DNA of 64,000 nt from Silvimonas amylolytica (GCF_014645555.1 NZ_BMLY01000001.1:62001-126000); one strand, 5' to 3'; shown: positions 36,256-45,646, counted from the stretch's first letter. The notes: generated by a model not told the origin, from the letters alone. A program made the numbers and translations.

Positions 36256-37299
36256 ATGTCTTACCTTGCATCAGAATCCCGTTACGATCAGATGGTGTAC
36301 CGCACCTGCGGTAAAAGTGGTCTCAAGCTGCCGGCTTTGTCGCTGGGCTTGTGGCATAACTTTGGGGGCACAACGTCACTGGAAAAACAGCGGTCTTTGC
36401 TGCGGACTGCGTTTGATCTGGGGATTACCCATTTTGACCTCGCCAATAACTACGGCCCGCCGTATGGCAGCGCGGAAAGCAATTTTGGCGAATTGTTCCG
36501 TCAGGATTTCAAGCCGTATCGCGATGAGTTGATTATCTCTAGCAAAGCCGGTTGGGACATGTGGCCGGGCCCTTATGGCCAGGGTGGCGGCTCACGCAAA
36601 TACGTGCTGGCCAGTCTGGATCAGAGCCTGACGCGGTTGGGCCTCGATTACGTGGACATCTTTTACTCTCACCGGTTTGACCCGGATACGCCGCTGGAAG
36701 AAACCGCAGGGGCGCTGGCCACTGCGGTGCAACAGGGCAAGGCGCTGTATGTGGGCATCTCATCCTATTCGCCCAACAAAACCCGCGAAATGGCGGCGTT
36801 GCTGCGGGAGTGGAAAATACCCCTGCTGATTCACCAACCGTCCTACAACATGCTCAATCGCTGGGTGGAGCATGGGTTGCTGGATGCGATCGCCGATGAA
36901 GGCGCTGGTTGTATTGCTTTTACGCCGCTGGCGCAGGGATTGCTGACCGATAAATACCTTAACGGGATTCCGGAGCATGCCCGGGTCAATAATCCAGGCG
37001 GTGGCTCGCTGCACAAAGATCACCTGAATGACGAGAACTTGAATCGCGTCCGTGCGCTGAATCAGATTGCGGGTCGTCGTGGCCAGAGTCTGGCGCAGAT
37101 GGCCCTGGCGTGGGTATTGCGCGATAAACGCGTCACGACGGCGCTGATTGGTGCCAGTACACCAGCGCAAATCAAGGAAAACGTGGGTGCGCTGAGCAAA
37201 CTGGATTTCACCGCTGAAGAACTGGCCGAAATCGACCGCCACGCAGTGGAAAGTGGCATCAATCTGTGGGAAAAACCCTCGACCGACCAGCGCCCTTGA
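36256..37299 (+). CDS. Aldo/keto reductase, YghZ (GPR) type
   Basis: 347 residues. KLPALSLGLWHNFGG and HFDLANNYGPPYGSAESNFGELF are the TIM-barrel start with the catalytic D-Y pair, SSKAGWDMWPGPYG contains the active lysine, and DIFYSHRFDPDTPLEETAGAL the histidine. The sequence follows the YghZ/L-glyceraldehyde 3-phosphate reductase group, NADPH-dependent detoxification enzymes. GGAG at 36244-36247 supports ATG 36256. It stands alone. Confidence 0.92.
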   Translation: MSYLASESRYDQMVYRTCGKSGLKLPALSLGLWHNFGGTTSLEKQRSLLRTAFDLGITHFDLANNYGPPYGSAESNFGELFRQDFKPYRDELIISSKAGWDMWPGPYGQGGGSRKYVLASLDQSLTRLGLDYVDIFYSHRFDPDTPLEETAGALATAVQQGKALYVGISSYSPNKTREMAALLREWKIPLLIHQPSYNMLNRWVEHGLLDAIADEGAGCIAFTPLAQGLLTDKYLNGIPEHARVNNPGGGSLHKDHLNDENLNRVRALNQIAGRRGQSLAQMALAWVLRDKRVTTALIGASTPAQIKENVGALSKLDFTAEELAEIDRHAVESGINLWEKPSTDQRP

Positions 37300-37328
37300 T
37301 CGCCGTCAGGGTGTCGCGCATGGCGTGC

Positions 37329-37334
37329 TAGAAT
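37329..37334 (+). promoter_or_regulatory. -10 element placed for a leaderless mRNA
   Basis: TAGAAT in GCTAGAATCGCC ends only 7 bases before the ATG at 37342. A start 6-8 bases after the -10 would fall on or next to the A of the ATG. No ribosome binding site is visible in the gap. There is no strong -35 at the usual distance. Confidence 0.45.
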
Positions 37335-37341
37335 CGCCGCC

Positions 37342-38346
37342 ATGCGCTATCACCTCGTTATTCCTCACGGCATCTGGCCGGATGCCGAACTGCAATCACA
37401 GATTACTGCGGACCTGAAACTGCCCGCGCTTGGACAAATGCTGGGTCGGGGGCAGTCTTTGCCTGCCCGCGCCCAATCCTGGCATGACTGGCTCGCCGAG
37501 CGGTTTGAGGTGCCTGGTTTGCCCGTCGCGCCACTGACCATGGGGGTTGATTTGCCAGATGCCGAACCTGGCTACTGGCTACGCGCCGATCCCGTCCACT
37601 TGCACGTGGGCCGTGATCAATTGTCTTTGCAGGATGGCCACAGTTTTCCGATCAGCCAGGCCGATGCCGACGGCCTCGTACACAGTCTCAATCAGCTGTT
37701 CAGCGAGGATGGGTACCATTTTGTCGCAGCCACGCCCCAGCACTGGTATCTGCGCGTACCGCAAGACCCGCGCCTGATCTGTACACCGGTCGATACCGTG
37801 AATGGCCGCAATATCGACCCTTTTTTACCCAAGGGGCCGGATGCACTGCAATGGCACCGCGCTCTGAATGAAATCCAGATGCTGTTTTATACCCACCCGG
37901 TGAACGACGCCCGTGAAGCGCGTGGCGAGCCACCAATCAGCTCGGTCTGGTTCTGGGGTGGTGGACAGTGGCCACTGAGCCGCACTCCGGTGCTGCCTAC
38001 AGCGCGGGTCGTGGCAGATGACCCGCTGGTACAGGCTTTGGCACGGGCCGCTCGCGTGCAGGCAGATCCATTGCCTGCGCGGATGGAAGGTCTTCCGGCG
38101 CAAGACACCATGATCGTGTTAAGTGCATTGGGAACGGAGTTGGTTGCCAATGACCCTCAAGGCTGGCGTGATGCCTGGCAAAAACTGGAGTTGACCTGGT
38201 TTGCGCCATTGCTGGAAAGCCTGAAGTCGGGCCGGATTAACAGCGTAGCGTTTTCATTGCCGGAAGCCGGGCTGGCAGTGGAAGCCGACCGCAGCCTGCG
38301 CTGGAAATTCTGGAAGGGGTCACGGTTGCCGTGGCCGAACCGATGA
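37342..38346 (+). CDS. RpfE-type / phosphoglycerate mutase-like conserved protein
   Basis: 334 residues, soluble. MRYHLVIPHGIWPDAEL, GVDLPDAEPGYWLRADPVHL and PPISSVWFWGGGQWP are the signature of the RpfE-type regulatory protein family, often labelled as predicted cofactor-independent phosphoglycerate mutase; no phosphotransfer residues are evident to me. It is found next to recJ in many beta- and gammaproteobacteria, as here (19 bases before recJ). Function unknown. The mRNA may be leaderless. Confidence 0.8.
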   Translation: MRYHLVIPHGIWPDAELQSQITADLKLPALGQMLGRGQSLPARAQSWHDWLAERFEVPGLPVAPLTMGVDLPDAEPGYWLRADPVHLHVGRDQLSLQDGHSFPISQADADGLVHSLNQLFSEDGYHFVAATPQHWYLRVPQDPRLICTPVDTVNGRNIDPFLPKGPDALQWHRALNEIQMLFYTHPVNDAREARGEPPISSVWFWGGGQWPLSRTPVLPTARVVADDPLVQALARAARVQADPLPARMEGLPAQDTMIVLSALGTELVANDPQGWRDAWQKLELTWFAPLLESLKSGRINSVAFSLPEAGLAVEADRSLRWKFWKGSRLPWPNR

Positions 38347-38365
38347 CACCAGCGGCGAATTGACT

Positions 38366-40051
38366 ATGTCCCGGATTCAACCCAGAACCGTACCCGCCCA
38401 GATCGAAGCCAAACTGCGTCAGGCCGGCTATTCAGCCCTTGAGGCCCGACTGTACGCCTCACGCGGCATCGGCGATGAACACGAGCTTGAATATGACCTT
38501 GCACGCCTGATTCCGTGGTCGCAACTGAAAGGCGCGGCCCAGGCGGCCGTGCGTCTGGCCGATGCAATCGAGCGCAAAGAGCGCATTTTGATCGTGGCGG
38601 ATTACGATGCAGATGGGGCAACCGCTTGTGCGATCGGAATCAAGGGGTTGGGCATGCTGGGTGCCACCATCAGCTTTGTGGTGCCCAATCGGTTTGAGTA
38701 CGGTTATGGTTTGACGCCAGAAATTGTCGAACTGGCTGCGCAGCAATCGCCTGATCTGATTCTGACAGTGGATAACGGCATTGCCAGTGTGGCTGGGGTG
38801 ACGGCCGCAAAAGCGCGCGGTATTGATGTATTGATTACCGATCACCACTTGCCGGGTGAAAGCCTGCCCGATGCCTTGATCGTTAATCCGAATCAGCCTG
38901 GGTGTGAGTTCCCGTCTAAAAACCTCGCCGGTTGCGGTGTGATGTTTTATGTGCTGATGGCTACGCGAGCTGAAATGCGGACACGCGGGGCGTTTGCCGG
39001 TCAGCCCGAACCCAATCTGGGACAGTTGCTGGACCTTGTGGCGCTCGGCACCGTCGCCGATGTGGTCAGGCTGGATGCCAATAACCGCATCCTGGTTGAG
39101 CACGGACTGAAACGCATGCGCAGCGGCAAAGCCAGCGACGGGGTATTGGCACTGTTCAATGCGGCCGGGCGCAATCCGCATCGTGCCAGTTGTTTTGATC
39201 TTGGTTTTACGCTGGGCCCGCGCCTGAATGCAGCAGGGCGGCTGGATGACATGAGTCTGGGCATTGCATGCTTGCTGGCGGGTTCCGAGCAGTCTGCGTT
39301 GCCACTGGCCAGTGAACTGGACCAGATGAACCGTGCCCGACGCGACATTGAAGCGGGTATGCGGGACGAGGCAGAAACCATTCTGGCCAGCGTGAATGTC
39401 GCTGACAGCTGGAGCATCTGCTTGTACCGCGCAGACTGGCATCAGGGCGTGGTTGGTATTGTCGCATCGCGGGTCAAAGAGCAATTTCACCGTCCGACAC
39501 TGGTATTCGCCGATGGCGGTGAAGGTGAGATCAAGGGTTCGGGGCGCTCCATTCCAGGTTTGCATTTGCGTGATGCGCTGGACCTGGTTTCCAAGCGCCA
39601 TGAAGGGCTGATCCTGAAGTTTGGTGGGCACGCCATGGCCGCGGGGCTGAGTCTGCGCACTGAAGATTTTGCACGCTTTCAACAAGCGTTTGAGGCGGTG
39701 TGCCGTGAATTGATGCCGGTTACGGCCCTGGAACGCATTATCGAAACCGATGGCGCGTTGCCGGAAGAAAGCTACAACATGGATGTGGTGGCGCGACTGG
39801 ATCATCAAGTTTGGGGGCAGGGGTTCCCGGCGCCTCGCTTTCATGATGAATTTCGCGTGCTGGAACAACGTGTTGTCGGTGAGCGGCACCTTAAAGTCAA
39901 ACTGGCGACCCGGTTTGGCATGGTGCTCGACGGCATCCGGTTTGGCAGTCCGCAAGCTTTGCCGGATAAAATCACCGCCGTGTTCTCGATCAGTATTAAC
40001 GAGTTTCGTGGCGAGCGCATTTTGCAGTTGCAACTGGAGCATTGCGAGTAA
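38366..40051 (+). CDS. recJ: Single-stranded-DNA-specific exonuclease RecJ
   Basis: 561 residues. DHH phosphoesterase motifs: VADYDADGATA (motif I), LTVDNGIAS (II), DVLITDHHLPGE (III), VALGTVADVV (IV); then the OB-fold and GGHAMAAGLSL of the DHHA1 domain. It is a 5'-3' exonuclease acting in recombination and mismatch repair, so it shares a pathway with the MutS encoded at 16022. The ATG at 38366 is chosen over an upstream TTG at 38360. Confidence 0.96.
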   Translation: MSRIQPRTVPAQIEAKLRQAGYSALEARLYASRGIGDEHELEYDLARLIPWSQLKGAAQAAVRLADAIERKERILIVADYDADGATACAIGIKGLGMLGATISFVVPNRFEYGYGLTPEIVELAAQQSPDLILTVDNGIASVAGVTAAKARGIDVLITDHHLPGESLPDALIVNPNQPGCEFPSKNLAGCGVMFYVLMATRAEMRTRGAFAGQPEPNLGQLLDLVALGTVADVVRLDANNRILVEHGLKRMRSGKASDGVLALFNAAGRNPHRASCFDLGFTLGPRLNAAGRLDDMSLGIACLLAGSEQSALPLASELDQMNRARRDIEAGMRDEAETILASVNVADSWSICLYRADWHQGVVGIVASRVKEQFHRPTLVFADGGEGEIKGSGRSIPGLHLRDALDLVSKRHEGLILKFGGHAMAAGLSLRTEDFARFQQAFEAVCRELMPVTALERIIETDGALPEESYNMDVVARLDHQVWGQGFPAPRFHDEFRVLEQRVVGERHLKVKLATRFGMVLDGIRFGSPQALPDKITAVFSISINEFRGERILQLQLEHCE

Positions 40052-40092
40052 ACGCAAACACGCGCGCCGGCGTCCGGCGCATTGACGGAGAC

Positions 40093-41493
40093 ATGGATTT
40101 GACCCTGCAGCGGTTGGTGTTCTTTGCTCTGTGCTCGTGCTGGCTTGCCATCGCGCACGCCACCCTGATGACGCAGCAGGAGGCTGCCAGTAGCGGTAAT
40201 CGTGCGTGTAAACCGGCTGGTGGCGGCATGGTGGACTGTATTGATGTCGAAACACCGCCCGCCGCACCCGCGAATGATCCGTCCATTCAACCATTGCCTG
40301 CCATGCAGTACCCCGGTGAGTCCATTCCCGCGCCGAGTGTCGAGCCACCCATTAAACCGGCGCTGGACGACGTGCCGGCCGCCTTGCCGGGCAATCAGTT
40401 GACCCTGGGTTGGGATATCAACTTTGGTACGACTGCGCAGTACTGGGAGATTTGGGATAACGGTGAGCTGCGCGTGCGCACACAAAGCTTTACCCAGCGT
40501 ACCTTGCTCACCAGCAAAGACAGCGCAGCCAAGGCTGTCTCGGTGCAAAGTGGCGTCTACACGCTCGCTGACCTGGCACCAGGCCGGCATGAAATCCAGA
40601 TTCGGCTGTGCAATACCGGCACGAAAAATGAACCTGTGTGCACGTTATTGAACGCCAACACCTGGGTAGGCGGAGCTAAAGGAGATGGCAAACCTTCGGC
40701 GCCGGAAATCGAATGGTTGCCGGCGGTAACGACCGGTGAACCGGTCAAGATTACCTGGCACTTGTGGTGGGGTACGCCTGGGCATTACTGGCAGGTCGTG
40801 GACGACAAAAAAGTGCTGTTTGAATCCACCGCGTTTGGCGAGGACGAATCAAACAGCCAGATGGGTGAAACCACGCTGACGGGGCTTGCGCCAGGCAAAC
40901 ACAATCTGAGTGTGCGACTGTGTACCAAACTGGCCTGCACGCCTAGCGAGGTTTACGCGCTGGAGGTGGTCGGTACGCAACTGTCGGGCATCGTGCCGCA
41001 ACTGGCCTTGGGAGGGAGTACCGCAGATTCGTATATCCTGGCCTGGTCCTTGCCTGTGGCTGCAGCCCCTAATGCGCCGCTACGCTGGCAGTTGTTCGAT
41101 GCCGATAGCAAGATCGCGTTTGGCGATATTCAGAAGCACACGGTGCAATGCCAGCAGGGCGTCGAAGAATCCGCGCAAACCGTCAGTGCAACGCGCAGTT
41201 ATTGTGGCAGGGTACGTATTCTGCGCGCTGAGGTGCCTGTGCATATGGCCGTGCAGGTGTGCTTTGATGACGATGATTGCCGTGTCAGTCAGCCGCTTGC
41301 CATCGCCGATGCCGCTACGGCACCGCAACCCACTGCGCCTGCGGCAAATCTCAGCAAGAACCCACCGCCGCCGACAGCGGAGGATATGGAGTCGCCAGCA
41401 CAAACGCCCGCAGCTTCCATGCCTGCTGCAATCGATCAGAACAGCAAGCCGTTTGATCTACCTGATAACTCCACGCGTGTACCGGCCAAATGA
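40093..41493 (+). CDS. Secreted protein with repeated chitinase-A N-terminal-like Ig domains
   Basis: 466 residues with a signal peptide ending near 23 (LAIAHA). Three beta-sandwich repeats of about 90 residues follow a Pro-rich stretch: LTLGWDINFG ... HEIQIRLCN, VKITWHLWWGTPGHYWQVVDDKKVLFES ... HNLSVRLCTKLACTPSEVYALEVVG, and YILAWSLPV ... CGRVRI ... VCFDDDDCRVSQPLAI. The W-x-LW ... V..LC ... C.S pattern resembles the Ig-like N-terminal domain of chitinase A (ChitinaseA_N). The C terminus is a Pro/Ala tail. No catalytic domain is present, so it may bind chitin or another polymer (inference). GGAG at 40087-40090 supports ATG 40093. Confidence 0.6.
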   Translation: MDLTLQRLVFFALCSCWLAIAHATLMTQQEAASSGNRACKPAGGGMVDCIDVETPPAAPANDPSIQPLPAMQYPGESIPAPSVEPPIKPALDDVPAALPGNQLTLGWDINFGTTAQYWEIWDNGELRVRTQSFTQRTLLTSKDSAAKAVSVQSGVYTLADLAPGRHEIQIRLCNTGTKNEPVCTLLNANTWVGGAKGDGKPSAPEIEWLPAVTTGEPVKITWHLWWGTPGHYWQVVDDKKVLFESTAFGEDESNSQMGETTLTGLAPGKHNLSVRLCTKLACTPSEVYALEVVGTQLSGIVPQLALGGSTADSYILAWSLPVAAAPNAPLRWQLFDADSKIAFGDIQKHTVQCQQGVEESAQTVSATRSYCGRVRILRAEVPVHMAVQVCFDDDDCRVSQPLAIADAATAPQPTAPAANLSKNPPPPTAEDMESPAQTPAASMPAAIDQNSKPFDLPDNSTRVPAK

Positions 41494-41879
41494 CCCAGCA
41501 CAGCAATCCACCAGATGATGGTTTTGTGTTTGTTTATGGCACGCTCAAGCAAGGGTGCCGCAATCATCACTGGATGCGCGGTACACCATGCATGGGCCCG
41601 GCGCGAACAGTGGACAGTTATGCGCTTTATCTGGAACAGCGCATTCCGTTTCTGTTCAAGGGTGAATCACGCTACCCGGTGACGGGGGAGCTGTATGACG
41701 TCGATGCGGAGCAACTGGCGCATCTTGACGTGCTGGAGCGGCACCCGGAATGGTATACGCGGGAGCGGATTGCCGTGCGTGCTCCAGACGGCTCCCAAGT
41801 TGAAGCCTGGGCGTATTTCTGCCCTGCGCCGATCGGCAGGCTGTTGCCGGATGGGGTTTATCTGGAGCAACTGGACTAG
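41490..41879 (+). CDS. Gamma-glutamylcyclotransferase (YtfP/GGCT-like) family protein
   Basis: 129 residues. The N-terminal FVFVYGTLKQGCRNHHWM is the family's substrate loop and GELYDVDAEQLAHLDVLE contains the conserved acidic residue. Members cyclise gamma-glutamylamines or related substrates; the substrate here is unknown. The start overlaps the previous stop (ATGA), so translation is coupled to the secreted Ig-like protein. Confidence 0.87.
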   Translation: MTQHSNPPDDGFVFVYGTLKQGCRNHHWMRGTPCMGPARTVDSYALYLEQRIPFLFKGESRYPVTGELYDVDAEQLAHLDVLERHPEWYTRERIAVRAPDGSQVEAWAYFCPAPIGRLLPDGVYLEQLD

Positions 41880-41897
41880 ATCGCCAAAGGCCTCGCA

Positions 41898-41931
41898 ATG
41901 ACAAAGCCGCCATGACTGGCGGCTTTGTCAT
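41898..41931. terminator. Two-way terminator, 15-bp perfect stem
   Basis: ATGACAAAGCCGCCA pairs with TGGCGGCTTTGTCAT around TGAC. It closes the recJ operon and the copper chaperone gene on the other strand. Confidence 0.85.
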
Positions 41932-41947
41932 GTGCAGCACGTTGCTG

Positions 41948-42406
41948 CTAGTGAGCGTGCGAATACGCGGTCGCACCCAGACCCAGCACATCAATACTGA
42001 CCTCAATACTGCCGCCACCCTGCAATGCCAGTGATAGCTTGAACTGGCTACCTTCCTTCAAGGGTGCCTTCAGGCCGGTCAGCATCACGTGATAGCCCTG
42101 CGGACTAAAGATTACGGTTGCTTTGGGGGCGATATCCAGTTTGGGTACGGCGCGCATCTGCATCATGCCATTGGCCATTTTCATTTCGTGCACAGAGGCG
42201 TCATCCGCCACGCTGGTGCGGGCACCAACAATGCTGTCGGCCGCGGCACCGTTGTTCTTGATCGTGAAATACGCCGCAGCAGTAGTCGCGCCTGGTGGCG
42301 TAGCACGGGCCCACGCCTGGGTCACGCTGAGTGTGTCGGCGGCAAAACAGTGGCTTGCCAGGATGAGCGCCAGGGGTAGGGCGGTAAAGAGTGTTTTCTT
42401 GAGCAT
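41948..42406 (-). CDS. Periplasmic copper chaperone, PCu(A)C family
   Basis: 152 residues with a signal peptide ending at HCFAA. The copper motif is HEMKMANGMMQMR followed by GYHVMLTGL, matching H-x-M...M...H-x-M of PCu(A)C proteins, and the C terminus adds HAH. It delivers copper(I) to the CuA or CuB site of cytochrome oxidase. Two FixH-like proteins for oxidase assembly are encoded at 63150 and beyond. ATG 42406 starts the signal peptide. Confidence 0.9.
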   Translation of the reverse strand: MLKKTLFTALPLALILASHCFAADTLSVTQAWARATPPGATTAAAYFTIKNNGAAADSIVGARTSVADDASVHEMKMANGMMQMRAVPKLDIAPKATVIFSPQGYHVMLTGLKAPLKEGSQFKLSLALQGGGSIEVSIDVLGLGATAYSHAH

Positions 42407-42590
42407 TGAGCGGGTTCCGTTTTTATCCGTGGATCGAGCGGGCGCATAAAGGTTCAAATCCACCCCTTCTCTGACCGGATGCTTGTCTCAGGCAGAAACG
42501 TGTTGCAGATTCTAGACGCCGGCTGACAGGCCCGATAGTGGGGCAAACGGTCACGCTGCATACTTGAGGCCCTTTGAATGGAGCGGATGC

Positions 42591-43466
42591 ATGCAGGCGA
42601 AAGACTGGTTGTCGGCGCTGGTGGTGGTCTTTGTATGGGGCGTCAACTTTGTGGTGATCAAAGTTGGCCTGCATGGCGTACCGCCCATGTTGCTGGGTGC
42701 ACTGCGCTTTACGCTCGTCGCATTTCCTGCTGTCTTTTTTGTGCCTCGTCCGCAAATCTCATGGCGCTTGTTGCTGGCTTATGGCGCGACGATCAGCCTC
42801 GGGCAGTTTGCCTTTCTGTTTACAGCGCTATACGTCGGCATGCCGGCAGGACTGGCTTCGTTGGTGCTGCAAGCGCAGGCTTTTTTTACCGTCTTGCTGG
42901 CAGCGTTGTTTTTTGGTGAGCCGGTGCGCTGGCATAACATGGCTGGCCTTCTGGTGGCGGCGGCAGGGCTGGCTTTGATCGGACTGCAGAGCAACGCGGG
43001 GTTTAGCGGGTTTGGCTTTGTGCTGACCTTGCTGGCGGCCTTGTCCTGGGCGTCTGGCAACCTGGTGGTCAAGCGTGCAGGGGCGGTGAACCCGCTCAGT
43101 CTGGTGATTTGGGGCGCGCTTGTTCCGCCCATTCCGTTTCTGCTGCTGTCCTTGTGGCTAGAGGGGCCGGCCCGCATCAGTGCCAGCCTGGCCAGTCCAG
43201 GCTGGAGCAGTATTCTGGCACTGCTCTACCTGGCTTATGTGGCGACATGCATGGGATATGGGCTTTGGGGGCGCTTGCTGGCGCACCATCCGGTGCGGCA
43301 GATTGCGCCCCTGACTTTGCTGGTGCCTGTGATCGGCGTGGTGACCGCTGCACTCGCCCTGGGCGAGCATTTATCTGCGCTGCAGTGGCTGGGTGGTGTG
43401 ATTGTGATGCTGGGCTTGCTGATCAACGTCTTTGGTCTTTCTCTCACGGCCCGTTTTTACCGCTAA
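42591..43466 (+). CDS. EamA-family transporter (drug/metabolite exporter)
   Basis: 291 residues, ten predicted membrane segments in two EamA halves: VVVFVWGVNFVVIKVGLHGVPP opens the first and LLAALSWASGNLVVKRAG the second. It resembles the RhaT/EamA amino-acid and metabolite exporters (O-acetylserine/cysteine type). GGAG precedes ATG 42591. It ends 11 bases from the convergent yciH. Confidence 0.9.
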   Translation: MQAKDWLSALVVVFVWGVNFVVIKVGLHGVPPMLLGALRFTLVAFPAVFFVPRPQISWRLLLAYGATISLGQFAFLFTALYVGMPAGLASLVLQAQAFFTVLLAALFFGEPVRWHNMAGLLVAAAGLALIGLQSNAGFSGFGFVLTLLAALSWASGNLVVKRAGAVNPLSLVIWGALVPPIPFLLLSLWLEGPARISASLASPGWSSILALLYLAYVATCMGYGLWGRLLAHHPVRQIAPLTLLVPVIGVVTAALALGEHLSALQWLGGVIVMLGLLINVFGLSLTARFYR

Positions 43467-43477
43467 AGCCGGTAGTC

Positions 43478-43837
43478 TCATCCGCCCGCACGCTTGGCGG
43501 CCAGGTTGCGCTTTTTCAGTTCTGCCAGCACCAGTTCCACATGGTCGCCCTGGATTTCAATCACGCCCTCTTTGATCGTGCCGCCAGATCCGCACACCGC
43601 TTTGATCTGGCGGGCCAGGGTGGTGAGGCTGGCGGTATCCATTTGCACCCCCTTGATCAGGGTGACGCCTTTACCTTTGCGGCCTTTGGTTTCCCGCATT
43701 ACCCGAATGACACCATCGGCAAACCCGACCGGTTGCGCGCGTTTGCAAACGCACTGGGCCTCTGGTTGGCGACAGTCCGGACACATGCGGCCATGTTCTG
43801 TGGAGTAAACCAGACCGCCTTGTGATGACGACTTCAT
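43478..43837 (-). CDS. yciH: Translation initiation factor Sui1-family protein YciH
   Basis: 119 residues. A cysteine cluster CPDCRQPEAQCVC near the N terminus precedes the SUI1 domain (MRETKGRKGKGVTLIKGV ... GTIKEGVIEIQGDHVELVLAELKKR). It corresponds to the bacterial eIF1-like protein that adjusts initiation fidelity under stress. ATG 43837 is chosen; the longer frame from 43936 adds an unrelated hydrophobic segment. Confidence 0.9.
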   Translation of the reverse strand: MKSSSQGGLVYSTEHGRMCPDCRQPEAQCVCKRAQPVGFADGVIRVMRETKGRKGKGVTLIKGVQMDTASLTTLARQIKAVCGSGGTIKEGVIEIQGDHVELVLAELKKRNLAAKRAGG

Positions 43838-44032
43838 GCGCTGATTGCCTGTAATTGACCAGAAGGTTGTCAAGCATAGCAGGGTCGCCAGGACCTTAAC
43901 CGGCATGGTGAGCATCTTTCCAGGAAAGAGTGGCATTTGCTGGCTATGAATTGAGAGTGTTGTCGCAAGGCAGTGCGCGACTTTCCTTCAATTCATTCCC
44001 ATGATTTAGCCGCCACCAGGAACTCCGTGTTC

Positions 44033-45631
44033 ATGCAGATGCCGTCGCGCAGGACTTTGCTGCATCACTCGTACCTCGTTTTGATGGTGCTGGGCATTAT
44101 CGCGGTGGCGATCACCCCGGTCGGCATCATGACCTATGTGGCAGAGAAAAGCGCACAGGCCCGCGAATACGAAGCGCTGCTCTTGTATGCGCGACGAGGT
44201 CTGGCACGTGTTGAACTGGTCTATGAAAACGCGCGCGGTGCGCTGAATGACATGAAGAATGTCAAAGGTGAAACCTGCGGTGACGCGTATCTCCAGTCAA
44301 TGCGGCACGTGTCGCTGACACATCGCTACGTGCAGGACATCATCACCCTGAGGGACAGGGAATACCTGATGTGCGGGTCCATGCTGGGACGGTTGACACA
44401 GCAGACCAGGCTCAGGCCACCGTCCTGGCAAGGGCCGGGTCATCGGGTCTGGCTGAATGCCTACGACATCGAAAATACCGGCATCCCGATGCTGGTGATC
44501 GCTGACGCCCGAAATGCGGTGCTGGTTGATCCAGACTCCCTGGTTGATGTTGTCGTCGAAGACCCGGGGCTGACCCTGTCTTTGGTGGGTACAGCCACCA
44601 ACGAGGTGATTGCTTCCTGGCACAATGCGCAGCCGGAGTATGTCCTCAAGGGCTACCAGAGCCCTGGTACGCGTCAGGCGGATGGCAATTACTACGTCAT
44701 GGTCAAATCGAATCAGCTGCCGATTGCGGTAGTTGCCGGTGAGCCTACGGGCAATTTGATGCGGCACTGGTACGCCAGTTTGCGTATCTGGCTGCCGTTC
44801 GGGGTTGTTCTGGGTTTGGCAGCTGCTGCGGCGTTATGGGTTTTTATTCGCAACCGCAGCTCTATGGTGGGTCAACTGCGTGATGCCATTCGCCGCAAAC
44901 GCCTGCTGGTGCATTATCAACCCATTGTTGATCTGACGACCCGACGCTGTATTGGCGCCGAGGCGCTGGTTCGTTGGCCGCAAGCCAAAGGGGCCATGAT
45001 TCGCCCGGACATTTTTGTGCCGCTGGCGGAAGATAACGGGCTGATTCAGTCCATGACTGATCTGGTGCTTGACCTGGTGTGCGCCGAGATGGCGACGCTA
45101 TTGCAGTTGCGGAGTGATCTGTATGTGTCGATCAATCTGGCCGCAATTGACCTGAGCACGGAGCGCTTTGTTGCGGTGCTGAAGCGCAAATTGCCTCAAG
45201 TGGGCGTTGAACCCGCCAGAATCGCTATTGAAGCGACAGAGCGGGGTTTTATGGATGCAGATAGCGCCAGGGACGTGATCGGCAAGCTGCGGGCCAGCGG
45301 GCACCGGGTACTGATCGATGACTTTGGTACCGGTTATTCCGGGTTGTCGTACTTGCAGACGTTTGAGGTGGATGTACTCAAGATCGACAAATCATTTATC
45401 GATACGGTGGGTACGGAAGCAGCAACCGCCAGTGTGGCGCCCCATATCGTCGAGATTGGCCATTCGCTGAATCTGAAAATGATTGCCGAGGGGGTTGAGA
45501 CGGAGGCTCAGGCGCAGTGGTTGCAGGCGCATGGTGTGCAATCCGGGCAAGGATGGCTGTTTGGCAAGCCTGTGCCGGCGGCTGATTTTCTGGCGTTTCT
45601 GGCCAAAGACCGGCAAGCCCCTGAACCGTGA
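44033..45631 (+). CDS. CSS-motif EAL-domain cyclic-di-GMP phosphodiesterase
   Basis: 532 residues. Two membrane segments (near 15-38 and 252-277) frame a periplasmic CSS domain whose two cysteines lie in GETCGDAYL and LMCGSML; in this family they form a redox-sensitive disulfide that controls activity. The cytoplasmic EAL domain keeps catalytic motifs EALVRW, SINLAA, EATERGFM, DDFGTGYSGLSYL and EGVETEAQ, so it should hydrolyse c-di-GMP. The best start is ATG 44033 (AGGAA ten bases upstream); GTG 44027 or 43973 are alternatives. Confidence 0.9.
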   Translation: MQMPSRRTLLHHSYLVLMVLGIIAVAITPVGIMTYVAEKSAQAREYEALLLYARRGLARVELVYENARGALNDMKNVKGETCGDAYLQSMRHVSLTHRYVQDIITLRDREYLMCGSMLGRLTQQTRLRPPSWQGPGHRVWLNAYDIENTGIPMLVIADARNAVLVDPDSLVDVVVEDPGLTLSLVGTATNEVIASWHNAQPEYVLKGYQSPGTRQADGNYYVMVKSNQLPIAVVAGEPTGNLMRHWYASLRIWLPFGVVLGLAAAAALWVFIRNRSSMVGQLRDAIRRKRLLVHYQPIVDLTTRRCIGAEALVRWPQAKGAMIRPDIFVPLAEDNGLIQSMTDLVLDLVCAEMATLLQLRSDLYVSINLAAIDLSTERFVAVLKRKLPQVGVEPARIAIEATERGFMDADSARDVIGKLRASGHRVLIDDFGTGYSGLSYLQTFEVDVLKIDKSFIDTVGTEAATASVAPHIVEIGHSLNLKMIAEGVETEAQAQWLQAHGVQSGQGWLFGKPVPAADFLAFLAKDRQAPEP

Positions 45632-45646
45632 GTGATGTGTACACCT

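Noticed and set aside
38459-40348. Minus-strand open frame of 629 codons opposite recJ
   Set aside because: It mirrors the whole recJ frame, has no family-like motifs, no ribosome binding site, and arises from the codon bias of GC-rich genes.
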